Below are positions 34,943 to 43,602 of a DNA stretch of 64,000 nucleotides, piece after piece. The stretch comes from Pseudomonadota bacterium (GTDB taxonomy: Bacteria > Desulfobacterota > Desulfobacteria > Desulfobacterales > Desulfolunaceae): the NCBI GenBank assembly GCA_018818835.1, contig JAHIRD010000079.1:1-64000 (forward strand). The letters are read 5' to 3'. Position numbers and translations under genes: made by a program. The notes under the pieces were generated by a model. The model saw only the letters and a list, made by a program, of their open reading frames with translations. It was not told where the DNA came from and made no database searches. Numbering within the stretch: position 1 is the stretch's first letter; each line of letters opens with the position of its first letter.

Positions 34943-35614
34943 CTAAAAATAATCTACCATAGCCTGTTTAAAATATTTTGGGTCCTGTGCCCTTTCCCCA
35001 AGCGCCTTGAGGGTATCATAGGGGACAGACGCTGTCTGAATATCTGCTATACCTGGCGGCACCACCCCTCCAGGATCCACAAGATTCACAAACTCAACCT
35101 GGGTATGTGTCCGATCAATGTATTTGAAGTCAAAACGGACCAAAAATTTTTGAACACGGACCAGGCCCTGTTCAACCGGAACAGGAAACTGATCCGTATC
35201 ATTCAAGGTCACGACCACATGATCGTTTTCCCAGTCATGGTTCGACTCAACCAGCACCACCATATCCCTGTTTTTCACAGGCCAGATGGCATCCCAGACA
35301 AGATGAATCACAAAATGTCCTTTGATCAAGGGTTCTTCGAGCATCTTGACAACCGAAGCCTTACGGCAGCCCGGCATCCAGAAGGGATAACCCGGGACAT
35401 CAAGTAAAACTTCAAAAAGAACTTCCCAGGGTTTGTCAATAACCCCCGTGGCTTTGTAAGTCGTAAAGTCCGAACCGGGTGTCGTGCTGGCATAAACTGA
35501 GATACCTTTTTTTTCTTTGATCAGCTTCCATTCATAGCCATCTTCCTGAGCCATTACAGGCATAGCCATGACCATCATCAGAAAAAAAGCGCAAAAATAC
35601 ACTCGTTTGTCCAT
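34943..35614 (-). CDS. START-domain lipid-binding-like protein, paralogue 1
   Basis: A 223-residue exported protein. The start at 35614 is chosen over ones at 35671 and 35623 because GGGGGA lies 8 bases upstream and a good signal peptide ('MMVMAMPVMAQ') follows. The mature part is a START/SRPBCC-type domain: 'GISVYASTTPGSDFTTYKA', 'DVPGYPFWMPGCRKASVV', 'IWPVKNRDMVV', 'DPGGVVPPGIADIQTASVP'. START domains hold a hydrophobic ligand in a deep pocket; a periplasmic lipid-handling role is inferred. The next protein upstream has the same length and order of motifs, so the pair arose by duplication. A gene for a partner is not evident. Confidence 0.85.
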   Translation of the reverse strand: MDKRVYFCAFFLMMVMAMPVMAQEDGYEWKLIKEKKGISVYASTTPGSDFTTYKATGVIDKPWEVLFEVLLDVPGYPFWMPGCRKASVVKMLEEPLIKGHFVIHLVWDAIWPVKNRDMVVLVESNHDWENDHVVVTLNDTDQFPVPVEQGLVRVQKFLVRFDFKYIDRTHTQVEFVNLVDPGGVVPPGIADIQTASVPYDTLKALGERAQDPKYFKQAMVDYF

Positions 35615-35889
35615 GTGACCCATCCCCCAAAAATAAACCCCGTTTCGCCCTGAACGGGCAAGGTTGTGCAATTCATAACATCCATCTTCAGTTTTTGAAC
35701 CGCACAGGAATTTAAAACCCGATATGAAATCATGGCCTTTAAATCCCTTGCATTCGATAATAAACGGTTTCCCACCCCTATATTATTTTATTACACCTGT
35801 ACTATTTACCCAATCCATAGTCAAGAGCTTAAAACACATGTTCACTCGGCTAAAAGTTGTTCAGCTTCTTCACAAAATGACATCAGTTC

Positions 35890-35946
35890 TATGAGCCCCA
35901 TAGGTTTTATGGGACTTATGGGGCCTATAGGACCCATGGGACATAT
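35890..35946. repeat. 9-bp-period microsatellite, longest copy
   Basis: About six tandem units of an ATGGGACCT-like 9-mer with substitutions lie between the two START genes. It is the longest of the four copies in the window. In one plus-strand frame it would encode Met-Gly-Pro-like triplets, but no ribosome site precedes it. The rest of the 35615-36062 gap shows no gene. Confidence 0.78.
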
Positions 35947-36062
35947 GAAGGATTTTACTGAGTTCGAGTACGATCGGAATCGACTTGATTTCGAATTATT
36001 CATACTCGTACACGAGCGAGTAAGAGTGTTTGACCGGATTGGACTTTTAGAAAATGTATGCT

Positions 36063-36734
36063 TTAAAAATAATCCCGTGCCGCTGCTTCGCGATATCGGG
36101 TTTCGGCGGCCATTTTATTGAGCCCCAGAAGGGTACCCAAGGGGACCCGGGATGTTTGTATGGCAGCAAATCCCGGGGGAATGGCCCCGCCAACATCCAC
36201 ATAGGTGCAGAATGACACCCGTGTTTTTTCTCGTGTGATGTATTCAAATTTGAATTCCGAAACAAATTCCTCAATTCTCACAATCCCCTTTTGTTGCGGA
36301 TAGGGATAATTCTCAAGTTTTTTCAGGCGGATGACTGAAACACCTTTTTCCCAGTCTGTTTTGGGAACCGATTCAATGACAAGATCCCTGTTTCTGGCCG
36401 GCCAGATCCCATCCATGGTCAAATGGATATAGTAGTTGCCCCTCTCAAGGCCTTTGTTGAATTCCTTGAGGATTTCAGCCTGCATACAGTCCGGCATCCA
36501 TTGGGGATAAGACGGGACATCGATCAGCACTTCCAGAAGGACTTCAATGGGGTAATCCATTTCGCAGACTGCTTTGTATTCTTTGATGGGGGAATTTTCA
36601 ACCTCACGATAAAAGGTTTCAACGCCATGTTTAGTTTTGTCCGGAACCCAATCATAGATGGCTGCAACGGCACTCCAAACCAACACCAGAGACATTGTCA
36701 TTGTTAAAAGACTCATTGCGCTTTTTTTCATCAT
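36063..36734 (-). CDS. START-domain lipid-binding-like protein, paralogue 2
   Basis: A 223-residue exported protein. The ATGATG at 36734 is preceded by AGAGG at 5 bases, so the longer reading from 36779 is rejected. A signal peptide ending 'WSAVAA' is followed by a START/SRPBCC domain with the same landmarks as its neighbour: 'DVPSYPQWMPDCMQAEIL', 'IWPARNRDLVIES', 'DVGGAIPPGFAAIQTSRVP'. Both proteins end in 'DYF'. Identity is clearly partial rather than near-complete, so the duplication is old. The two are in the same direction with a ~450-base spacer holding a repeat, so they may have separate promoters. Function is inferred from the fold only. Confidence 0.85.
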   Translation of the reverse strand: MMKKSAMSLLTMTMSLVLVWSAVAAIYDWVPDKTKHGVETFYREVENSPIKEYKAVCEMDYPIEVLLEVLIDVPSYPQWMPDCMQAEILKEFNKGLERGNYYIHLTMDGIWPARNRDLVIESVPKTDWEKGVSVIRLKKLENYPYPQQKGIVRIEEFVSEFKFEYITREKTRVSFCTYVDVGGAIPPGFAAIQTSRVPLGTLLGLNKMAAETRYREAAARDYF

Positions 36735-36997
36735 GGTAACCTCTGATTCCCCCAAATACACAATAGGTGTTCGGGCCATTAGAGTTTCAAATGTGATCTG
36801 GCGTCCATGGATAAGCCCTTACGAGACCCGGCATCAAAGCCCGGGTGGTCTTTATACTCCTTCATACCGATATCTTTCCATGTGGTATTCATGCATCCAA
36901 ATCATTTCTATTTTACTCATATCTAAACACGAATAAGCTGTCAACGTTAAGAATCAGTAAACGTGATGCGACAATCGAAAGTGAACAGGAGGGTAAC

Positions 36998-37068
36998 GCC
37001 AAACACTATAAGGCCGCATACGGGACTTTTTCCATATCCATCCGTCGACTTTTTGCGAGTTCATCAAA
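36998..37068. repeat. Rearranged fragment of the MITE-like element
   Basis: 'gccaaacactataaggccgc' and 'atacgggactttttccat' match the end of copy 1, and 'ccatccgtcgactttttgcg' plus 'agttcatcaa' match its other internal part; the middle is missing. It sits between START paralogue 2 and the DUF3141 terminator. The remaining 36735-36997 shows nothing recognisable. Confidence 0.8.
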
Positions 37069-37103
37069 AAAAAATCGCCTTCGGCCATGGCCGAAGGCGA
37101 TTT
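37066..37103 (-). terminator. Rho-independent terminator of the flagellar/DUF3141 transcript
   Basis: 37072-37103 is a perfect 16-bp palindrome (AAATCGCCTTCGGCCA and its complement). On the minus strand it follows the DUF3141 stop by 27 bases and is followed by a T-run (A-run on the plus strand), the classic layout. Confidence 0.93.
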
Positions 37104-37130
37104 ATCCATGGGTGTCATGTGGACAGTTTG

Positions 37131-39257
37131 TTAGTAGAGGGTCTTCCGATCATCCAGGAGTTGAACAAGGGTATCAATCAGCGCTTGTTCCTCCTCACCG
37201 ATGAGTTCTTCATCATCCGCACAGCAGGTGAGTATCTCAATGGCCACCAGGCGGTCTTCCGGTGTTGAGATCAGTTCGGGGATGGTTTGGATCGCCCGTT
37301 CAAAATCACTTTTAAGAATCTTCGCCTGCTGGTTGATAATGCCTTTGATATCCTCTTTATCCAGATTCACCAGGTGCTTGCTCGATTCCACAAGTTGTTT
37401 GATAAACATCAGTTGTTTCTTATGGCTGATCTTTTTGGTGAAACTTATGGCCACCAGACTCCTGACCAGACCTTCGGCCATCCCGCCCTTATTTGAGTGT
37501 TTCCTGTATTTCCCAAAACTTTTTAATGTTTCAAGGGGACTGGCTTTCTGTTCGGGCTCGTCTCCCCCAAACAGACGTGCCATCAAGGGATTGTCATACA
37601 TCAGGTAGAACAGCTGATAATAGGAGAGATCCCTCATATCCCTGTAAAAATCCAGCGAGGACGCAATACTTTCGGAAACAGACCGTTCTATGTCCCGAAA
37701 CATATTATCCTTTGAAACAGGGATCCGATGATTCCGCACAAGGGGGGATATTATTTTCACCGGCAAAAGAGCGGGGTTCAAATCCGACAACAGATATCGT
37801 TCATGCCGCAGGGGGTGACTACGCCATAACATACCTGCTGTGAAATCATTGGTAAATAGACGCACCCAAGGGCTGGCCACCTTCTGGTAGATGTCGTCGA
37901 ATACATCGGAAAGCCGACTGACATATTTAAATTCCTGCTCGCCCTTCGGTTCATTAAGACCTATGATATCGTCAAAATCCCTTGCCTCAAATCGGACCTT
38001 GGGGCCGTCGACTTCACCGGCAACCTTCTCGTCAATGATCATTTCATAGAGCCCTGGGGCAAGATAATGGACAAGATCAACATGGCCGATCATCTCATTG
38101 TGTTCCTTGTTGATAACCTTGCTGGACACAAAAATTCCCAGATGACCGATATCCTTGTGAAGCAGGTAGATGATCACATGCCCGTACCGTTTGATCTCTT
38201 CCACCGATCCCCAGACGCGCATCACCCAGTTCAAGGCCTGCTGGGGGGCCGTTATATTGTCTCCGTCAGATGCGAATAGAAAAATCGGATCTTTCATTTT
38301 TTTCAGATCGATGTTCTTTCCTTCCACAAGGGACAACTCTCCGGTCTCCAGCTTGTTTCCCACAAAAAGATCCTGGGTAATAACCCGGATCTCTTCTGAG
38401 GACAGAAAGAAAAAGCCGTTCCACCATTTTTCAAAATGCAGAAAACGTTCACTTTCAGAATCAATATTGGCATAAAGATTGTATTTCTTTTTCCACCATG
38501 TATTGGCCGGATTGAGATCTTCAAAATTCTTCACCAGGTTGGCACCGTCAAAAAACCCGTTGCCCAGATCAGCGCACAGTGAGGAGACCCAGATGCCGCC
38601 AAGAAGTCCACCCTTATAGCGGATGGGGTTCCTCACATCCTTTCCTGCCCAGTAAGACAGTGGGGAGCCGTTAAGAAAAAGTGGCCCGGTGATATCCGGC
38701 CGATCTGCGGCCAACACAGCTGTGGCCCATCCGGCCTGGCAATTACCAATCACAGCAGGTTTCTCAGCTTTGGGATGAAAGCGGCCCACTACCTCGATAA
38801 ACCGGATTTGTGCATCGACAACATCGCCCAGTGTCTGTCCGGGCACAGGGTATTGGGAAAACATCATGAAATACACAGGATGCTTGTTTTTCATAGCAAT
38901 CCCCACCTCGGATTCCTTTTTGAATCCACCCACACCGGGGCCGTGCCCTGCCCTGGGATCAATGATAACCACCGGCCGTGCTTCCGGGGGAATATACACT
39001 CCCTCTTCAGGCATAATCCGTGCCAGGGAATAATTCACGGGCCGGTCCAGGTCCCTGCCGTCAAAAATCACCTGATGGTCGAAATCAAGGACAGGAGGAA
39101 GGCCTTTTTCATTTTCATCGATAAAATCCGTTCCCTGCTGGCGAATGGTATCCGTATAAAGAAACATCCTCTGCCATGCATCCAAGGTATATTCCACGGC
39201 GTCATTCATGTATCCCAGAACCGGAAACGACTCAAAATGGTTCATTGTTAAATTCAT
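37131..39257 (-). CDS. DUF3141 alpha/beta-hydrolase-like protein with TerB-like tail
   Basis: A 708-residue protein of the DUF3141 family, related to poly(3-hydroxyalkanoate) synthases. The hydrolase part has 'VIIDPRAGHGPGVGGFK', the nucleophile elbow 'IGNCQAGWAT' with Cys173 in place of Ser as in PhaC, 'LFLNGSPLSYWAG', an acid region 'LFASDGDNITAPQQAL' and a His in 'LLHKDIGHLGIFV'. The C-terminal ~110 residues resemble a TerB-like helical domain ('ISHKKQLMFIKQLVESSKHL', 'ADDEELIGEEEQALID'). AAGGAG precedes the ATG. It starts only 14 bases after motE in the flagellar operon and is followed by a terminator, so it is the last gene of that transcript. Its activity is unknown. Confidence 0.85.
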   Translation of the reverse strand: MNLTMNHFESFPVLGYMNDAVEYTLDAWQRMFLYTDTIRQQGTDFIDENEKGLPPVLDFDHQVIFDGRDLDRPVNYSLARIMPEEGVYIPPEARPVVIIDPRAGHGPGVGGFKKESEVGIAMKNKHPVYFMMFSQYPVPGQTLGDVVDAQIRFIEVVGRFHPKAEKPAVIGNCQAGWATAVLAADRPDITGPLFLNGSPLSYWAGKDVRNPIRYKGGLLGGIWVSSLCADLGNGFFDGANLVKNFEDLNPANTWWKKKYNLYANIDSESERFLHFEKWWNGFFFLSSEEIRVITQDLFVGNKLETGELSLVEGKNIDLKKMKDPIFLFASDGDNITAPQQALNWVMRVWGSVEEIKRYGHVIIYLLHKDIGHLGIFVSSKVINKEHNEMIGHVDLVHYLAPGLYEMIIDEKVAGEVDGPKVRFEARDFDDIIGLNEPKGEQEFKYVSRLSDVFDDIYQKVASPWVRLFTNDFTAGMLWRSHPLRHERYLLSDLNPALLPVKIISPLVRNHRIPVSKDNMFRDIERSVSESIASSLDFYRDMRDLSYYQLFYLMYDNPLMARLFGGDEPEQKASPLETLKSFGKYRKHSNKGGMAEGLVRSLVAISFTKKISHKKQLMFIKQLVESSKHLVNLDKEDIKGIINQQAKILKSDFERAIQTIPELISTPEDRLVAIEILTCCADDEELIGEEEQALIDTLVQLLDDRKTLY

Positions 39258-39271
39258 TTATTTTATTCTCC

Positions 39272-39946
39272 TTATAAATTCGGCTCGTTTCTGCCGATGG
39301 TCACAGCAAGTCGTTCGCTGATCAGAGCGGCTTTGGAACTTTCCACATAAGAAAGAATTTTTCCTGCCGCCTCACCTTTCATATTTAAAAAGATCTTCTC
39401 TGCGATCACGATATCCATGTTGTTTATAATTTCACCCGCCTGTTTGGGCTTCATGTTGGCGTAGACTTTCACAAGCTGTTTGATTTTCTTGTCTTCTGCC
39501 GCCAGACGGAGTAATTCCTTATCTGATTTTTTCTTTTCGAGCTTTGCCAGACTTTCGTTGATCAGGGAATGGGTTTTTTCAAGCTCGGCCATCTTGTCTT
39601 CCAATTCCTGCTTCAATGCATTCAGTTTCTCCTGCTCTGTCTTGATCCGGTCCTCCTGCTTCTGGAGTTGAATCCGTTTTTCCTCAAGCCCATCTAAAAC
39701 CAGTTTGACCTCCTCAGCTTCTTTTTTTTCATCGGGAGCATCCATGCTTTCTTCGGATGCCTCCTTTTCTCCAGTTCCCTCAGCAGCCACCTTTCCCTCT
39801 ACGGCATTTTCTGCTGTGGCCAGGGCCGCGCCCAGAACGTTAACGGAACTCCCCTGATTTTTAAGAAGAACAACCGAAACCAGGATGTTCAGCCCAATAA
39901 AAAAATAAATGAATGTTTTCAGCTTATTCATGGGTTTTTTCTTCAT
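39272..39946 (-). CDS. motE: MotE-family flagellar protein
   Basis: The 224-residue protein has an N-terminal membrane segment ('FIYFFIGLNILVSVVLL'), an acidic linker, a long coiled coil (about residues 75-150), and a C-terminal MgtE_N-like domain beginning 'VYANMKPKQAGEIINNM' and ending 'SERLAVTIG'. That domain and the place right after fliJ identify it with MotE, a periplasmic or inner-membrane helper that stabilises stator or rod assembly in other bacteria. The start at 39946 follows GAGGTG; a codon 9 bases upstream is less likely. The gap to fliJ is 19 bases. Confidence 0.8.
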   Translation of the reverse strand: MKKKPMNKLKTFIYFFIGLNILVSVVLLKNQGSSVNVLGAALATAENAVEGKVAAEGTGEKEASEESMDAPDEKKEAEEVKLVLDGLEEKRIQLQKQEDRIKTEQEKLNALKQELEDKMAELEKTHSLINESLAKLEKKKSDKELLRLAAEDKKIKQLVKVYANMKPKQAGEIINNMDIVIAEKIFLNMKGEAAGKILSYVESSKAALISERLAVTIGRNEPNL

Positions 39947-39965
39947 ACCCCGCACCTCATCATTC

Positions 39966-40427
39966 TCAAATGGCGCCCTCCTTCTGCTTCACGAATGTGC
40001 CTGAAATAAGAACCATTTCATCAGATTGTTTCTGAAGAAACTTTTCCACCTCGTCCACATATTCTTTTTTCCGTTTTTCCTTGAGATTTAAAATAGCCTT
40101 CTTCCCCACGGATTTCTCCGCAAGAATCGTTCGTTTCCTGTTGGCGAGCTGGGTCAGATGCTGGAGATGGTTCTGGGCCTCCATGGTTTTCTGCTCAAGC
40201 CCGGCCATATAGTCCATGTATCTGCTCATATCCAGGGCTGATATCCCTGTTTCAGACCGTATTTGAAGCTCTTCCAGTGTTGTTTCCCTCAGGGACTGAC
40301 ATTCGGCGATAAAATCATTCACGGCGTTGATTTCCCCAAGAACCTTGGCAAGATCTTGTTTGGCGATCTGCTCTAAATGTTCCCTGTAGCTGAGAAGGGC
40401 TTTTAAGTTGAACTGAAATTTTTTCAT
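39966..40427 (-). CDS. fliJ: Flagellar export chaperone FliJ
   Basis: A 153-residue, highly charged, almost wholly alpha-helical protein opening 'MKKFQFNLKALLSYREHLE', which is typical of FliJ. FliJ forms the coiled-coil stalk inside the FliI ATPase ring and couples it to the FlhA export gate. The long coiled coil covers nearly the full length. The ATG follows directly on the fliI stop (TAAATG), and no Shine-Dalgarno sequence is visible, so translation is probably coupled to fliI. Confidence 0.85.
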   Translation of the reverse strand: MKKFQFNLKALLSYREHLEQIAKQDLAKVLGEINAVNDFIAECQSLRETTLEELQIRSETGISALDMSRYMDYMAGLEQKTMEAQNHLQHLTQLANRKRTILAEKSVGKKAILNLKEKRKKEYVDEVEKFLQKQSDEMVLISGTFVKQKEGAI

Positions 40428-41753
40428 TTATGATAGATAAACCGCTTTTAGCTTATTCAACGCGACCTCATAACTATCCTGCCGATCCATGGGCTGCCTT
40501 AACACTTCATCCAGCTTTGGCTTCAGGACAATGGCCTGGTCGATCACGGGATTCGACCCCTTGGCATAGGCTCCGATGGTGATCATATCCTCTGACTCTG
40601 CATAGGCAGAAAGAATCTTCACCGTTTTCTCCCGAAGGCCCAAATGTTCCGGACCGGCAACGTCACGGGCCACACGGCTAACACTCTCAAGAACCTCAAT
40701 GGCCGGGTAATGCCCGCGATTCGCAAGTTTCCGTGAAAGAACAATATGGCCGTCAACAATAGAACGTACCGTATCCCCCACCGGATCATTGAGATCGTCT
40801 CCTTCCACCAGTACTGTATAAATTCCGGTGATACTTCCTTTGCCTTCCAAGTTACCGGCCCGCTCAAGAAGAATAGGAATTCTGACAAAAAAGGAGGAGG
40901 TGTAACCCCTGTTGGTCGGAGGTTCTCCGGCCGAGAGGCCCACATCCCTTGAAGACATGGCAAAACGGGTGATGGAATCAATAATCAAAAGAACGTTTTT
41001 TCCCTGGTCCCTGAAATATTCAGCGAGGGCTGTGGCCACATAGGCCCCACGCATCCTGACAAGGGGAGGCATGTCTGATGTGGCAGCGACCACTACGGAT
41101 TTTTTCAAACCCTTGGGGCCCAAGTTGTTTTCCACAAAATCCTTGACTTCCCTGCCCCGTTCACCCACAAGACCGATGACCGTCACATCGGCGTCGGTAT
41201 GCTTGGCCATCATGCCCATGAGCACACTTTTCCCCACGCCCGAACCTGCCATAATGGCAACTCTCTGCCCCCGGCCCAGGGGAATCATGGTATTTATGGC
41301 CGAAACCCCCACATCCATCAGCTGGGTAATGGCCCGCCTCTGCATGGGATTGATGGGTTTTCCGTAAAGGGGGTACCGGGCGTCAGGCATGATTGGTCCA
41401 CCACCGTCAATGGGATGGCCCATACCGTCAATCACCCGGCCCAGATACCCGTCTCCCACCTCTGCTTCAGGTCCTTTTTCAAGGAGAACAATCCGGCTTC
41501 CTGCCCGGATACCCCGGACATCACCATAGGGCATCAACAGCACACGGTCCTCGCGGAATCCGACAACCTCGGCCATGAGTACATCATTATTATCTGTATG
41601 GATGGAGCATAAACTGCCAACCCCAGTGTTCAAACCCGAGGCTTCAACAATTAATCCCACGACCTTGACCACACGGCCTTCCAGTTGGATGCTCAAGCAT
41701 GTATCCACGGCATGGATATATTTATCCCAGTTTATTCTGTAATCCATTGTCAT
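40428..41753 (-). CDS. fliI: Flagellar export ATPase FliI
   Basis: A 441-residue ATPase of the flagellar type III secretion system. Walker A is 'AGSGVGKSVLMGM' (about 167-179), followed by 'IGLVGERGREVKDFVEN', Walker B 'VLLIIDSITRFA', and the FliI/SctN signature 'SAGEPPTNRGYTSSFFVRIP'. The catalytic Glu is in 'GERGREV'. It hexamerises at the base of the export gate and unfolds export cargo with FliH and FliJ. Two closely spaced starts (41753 and 41747) are possible. It lies 21 bases after fliH and abuts fliJ. Confidence 0.96.
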   Translation of the reverse strand: MTMDYRINWDKYIHAVDTCLSIQLEGRVVKVVGLIVEASGLNTGVGSLCSIHTDNNDVLMAEVVGFREDRVLLMPYGDVRGIRAGSRIVLLEKGPEAEVGDGYLGRVIDGMGHPIDGGGPIMPDARYPLYGKPINPMQRRAITQLMDVGVSAINTMIPLGRGQRVAIMAGSGVGKSVLMGMMAKHTDADVTVIGLVGERGREVKDFVENNLGPKGLKKSVVVAATSDMPPLVRMRGAYVATALAEYFRDQGKNVLLIIDSITRFAMSSRDVGLSAGEPPTNRGYTSSFFVRIPILLERAGNLEGKGSITGIYTVLVEGDDLNDPVGDTVRSIVDGHIVLSRKLANRGHYPAIEVLESVSRVARDVAGPEHLGLREKTVKILSAYAESEDMITIGAYAKGSNPVIDQAIVLKPKLDEVLRQPMDRQDSYEVALNKLKAVYLS

Positions 41754-41774
41754 GGCAATTCAAGCTCCCCTAAA

Positions 41775-42590
41775 TTATCGGCTGTTTTCGATGATACACT
41801 GCGTAACCGCCTTCAGCCGCTCTTCAATATCCGTTTCCACTTCACCCGAGGGAGTCTCGATCCTGCACCCGCCTATATCTATTAATGGATCGGACACCAG
41901 GGTGACTTGCTTGAGTCCTTTTATGGCTTCGAAAAAGTCTTCTTTCACCGCTTCGATGTATTCATAGTCTTCAGGATTGACCGTGATAGTGGCATGAACC
42001 GGATCTGCAATTTTCCGGAAGGCGTCCAGAATAGCACGGGTGATAATTTCCTTGTCTACTGCCACCTGCCCGTAAACCACCTTTTCTGCCACCCTGCATA
42101 CCAGGGTAACAATGTCCGTTTCGTACTGTTTAACAATGCGAGCCCACATCCCCTCCACATCATTTAATGTGGCAGCCAAACGATCGGTCTTCTCCCGTGC
42201 CTGTTCCAATCCGGCCTGGTACCCTTCTTTCTCACCCTTTTCAAAGCCTTCGGCATAAGCGGCATGGCGAATCGATTCTATGTCCACACGCCCCACGTCA
42301 GATACAGGCGCTTGTTCTGCCACAAGTGCGAGTTCGGCCTGTTCCCGCTCTAGGTCGATCTGTTTTTCCTTTTCAAATTCCCCGCGGGGGCCATAGAGTA
42401 GTGAAAACGTTTTTTGCCCTGCTTCACCGCTCCGTGTGTATAGCGCTTTAAAGGCTTTGGCTATTTCAGGATCTTCCAAATCCGGATGGCTGATCGCCTC
42501 CCGGTCGAATTTTTCCAGTTCAGCAGGCACCAGGGGCTTCCAGGCAGTGAACTCCCCTTGATTTTTGCTTCTATCAGACGAGGACATCAT
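41775..42590 (-). CDS. fliH: Flagellar assembly protein FliH
   Basis: About 271 residues. The central glutamate-rich and glycine-spaced helix ('AYAEGFEKGEKEGYQAGLEQ') is the FliH/HrpE signature, and the C-terminal ATPase-binding part includes 'VYGQVAVDKEIITRAILDAF' and 'RIETPSGEVETDIEERL'. FliH dimers inhibit and dock FliI to the C ring. An upstream TTG at 42608 is rejected; the tandem ATGATG at 42590/42587 follows GGAAAGGA, and which of the two is used cannot be told. It overlaps the 3' end of fliG by 17 bases. Confidence 0.88.
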   Translation of the reverse strand: MMSSSDRSKNQGEFTAWKPLVPAELEKFDREAISHPDLEDPEIAKAFKALYTRSGEAGQKTFSLLYGPRGEFEKEKQIDLEREQAELALVAEQAPVSDVGRVDIESIRHAAYAEGFEKGEKEGYQAGLEQAREKTDRLAATLNDVEGMWARIVKQYETDIVTLVCRVAEKVVYGQVAVDKEIITRAILDAFRKIADPVHATITVNPEDYEYIEAVKEDFFEAIKGLKQVTLVSDPLIDIGGCRIETPSGEVETDIEERLKAVTQCIIENSR

Positions 42591-43602
42591 CTTTTCCTTT
42601 CCCGCCAAGGGTTATGGTTCCATCGGCCTCAAGCTCTTTAGCTGCCTGCACAACAGCCTGCTGGGCCTCCTCGACTTCGGATAGTTTCACTGGCCCCATC
42701 ACCTCCAAATCTTCCAGAATCATCTCTGCAGCCCGGGTGGACAGGTTGCCCAGAATCTTGTTTTTCATCTCTTCGCTAGCCGTCTTGAGGGCCATGGTCA
42801 GTTGGGGTCCTTCCACCTTCTTCAGAATTTCACGCATACCTCTGTCGTCGATGGTGATCATATCTTCAAAAACAAACATCATATCCCGTATACTGCCAGC
42901 CATTTCAGCATTTTCTTCTTCGATCATCTCCATGATGGTTTCTTCGGTGGCCTTGTCCACTCCATTTAAAATATCCACCAGGACCTGGAGTCCGCCTACT
43001 TTCCCACCCGAGCTGACCATATTTTTCATCTCGGCCTTCAAGGCCATATCCACATCCCTGACAATATCTTCGGGAACCTGTCCCAGCTGGGCCACACGAA
43101 GGGCGATGTCCCCTTTGATCTCTTCGGGAAAAGATACCATCACATCCGAAGCAATGTCCGGAGGGAGATGGGCCATGACCATGGCTATGGTCTGGGGATG
43201 TTCGGTGGATAGGGCTGAGGCCAGGGCACCAAGATTCACATCACGACTCCAGACAAAGGGTTTGTCACGCTTACGTTCCTCGATATCTTTCAAAATCATC
43301 TCAGCCCTCTCAGGGTCAAGGGTCCGCTCGATCACAGATTTCAAAAACCCGTCCGCCTCGACAACCAGTTTGGATTCACCTTCATAGAGCCGGACAAACT
43401 CCTGGGAAACCAGGGCCATATCCTCGGGGGATATTCCATCAATCTGGGCCATGGCCGAGGCCACTTTCTTGATCTCCATATTGCTCATCCGCTTAAACAC
43501 TTCGGATGAATAGCTTTCACCCATGTTCAGCAGAAACATGGCTGCTTTTTTAGGTCCGGAGACCTTTTTGTCTCCGTATTCTTTTTTTTCGCTTGGGTCC
43601 AT
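42574..43602 (-). CDS. fliG: Flagellar motor switch protein FliG
   Basis: A 342-residue switch protein linking the MS ring to the C ring. Family marks include 'GPKKAAMFLLNMGE' at the N-terminus, the EHPQT motif in 'STEHPQTIAMVMAHL', 'LRVAQLGQVPEDIV', and the C-terminal torque helix region 'EDMITIDDRGMREILKKVE' with the charged residues that face the stator. It overlaps the fliF stop by one base (TGATG). All domains are present; the C-terminal tail after 'MILEDLEVMGPVKLSEVEE' is short and polar. Confidence 0.95.
   Translation of the reverse strand: MDPSEKKEYGDKKVSGPKKAAMFLLNMGESYSSEVFKRMSNMEIKKVASAMAQIDGISPEDMALVSQEFVRLYEGESKLVVEADGFLKSVIERTLDPERAEMILKDIEERKRDKPFVWSRDVNLGALASALSTEHPQTIAMVMAHLPPDIASDVMVSFPEEIKGDIALRVAQLGQVPEDIVRDVDMALKAEMKNMVSSGGKVGGLQVLVDILNGVDKATEETIMEMIEEENAEMAGSIRDMMFVFEDMITIDDRGMREILKKVEGPQLTMALKTASEEMKNKILGNLSTRAAEMILEDLEVMGPVKLSEVEEAQQAVVQAAKELEADGTITLGGKGKDDVLV

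Noticed and set aside
41780-41790. Sigma-28-like box (TTATCGGC) near the end of fliH
   Set aside because: It is coding sequence of fliH and no partner TTTA box lies at the required distance.
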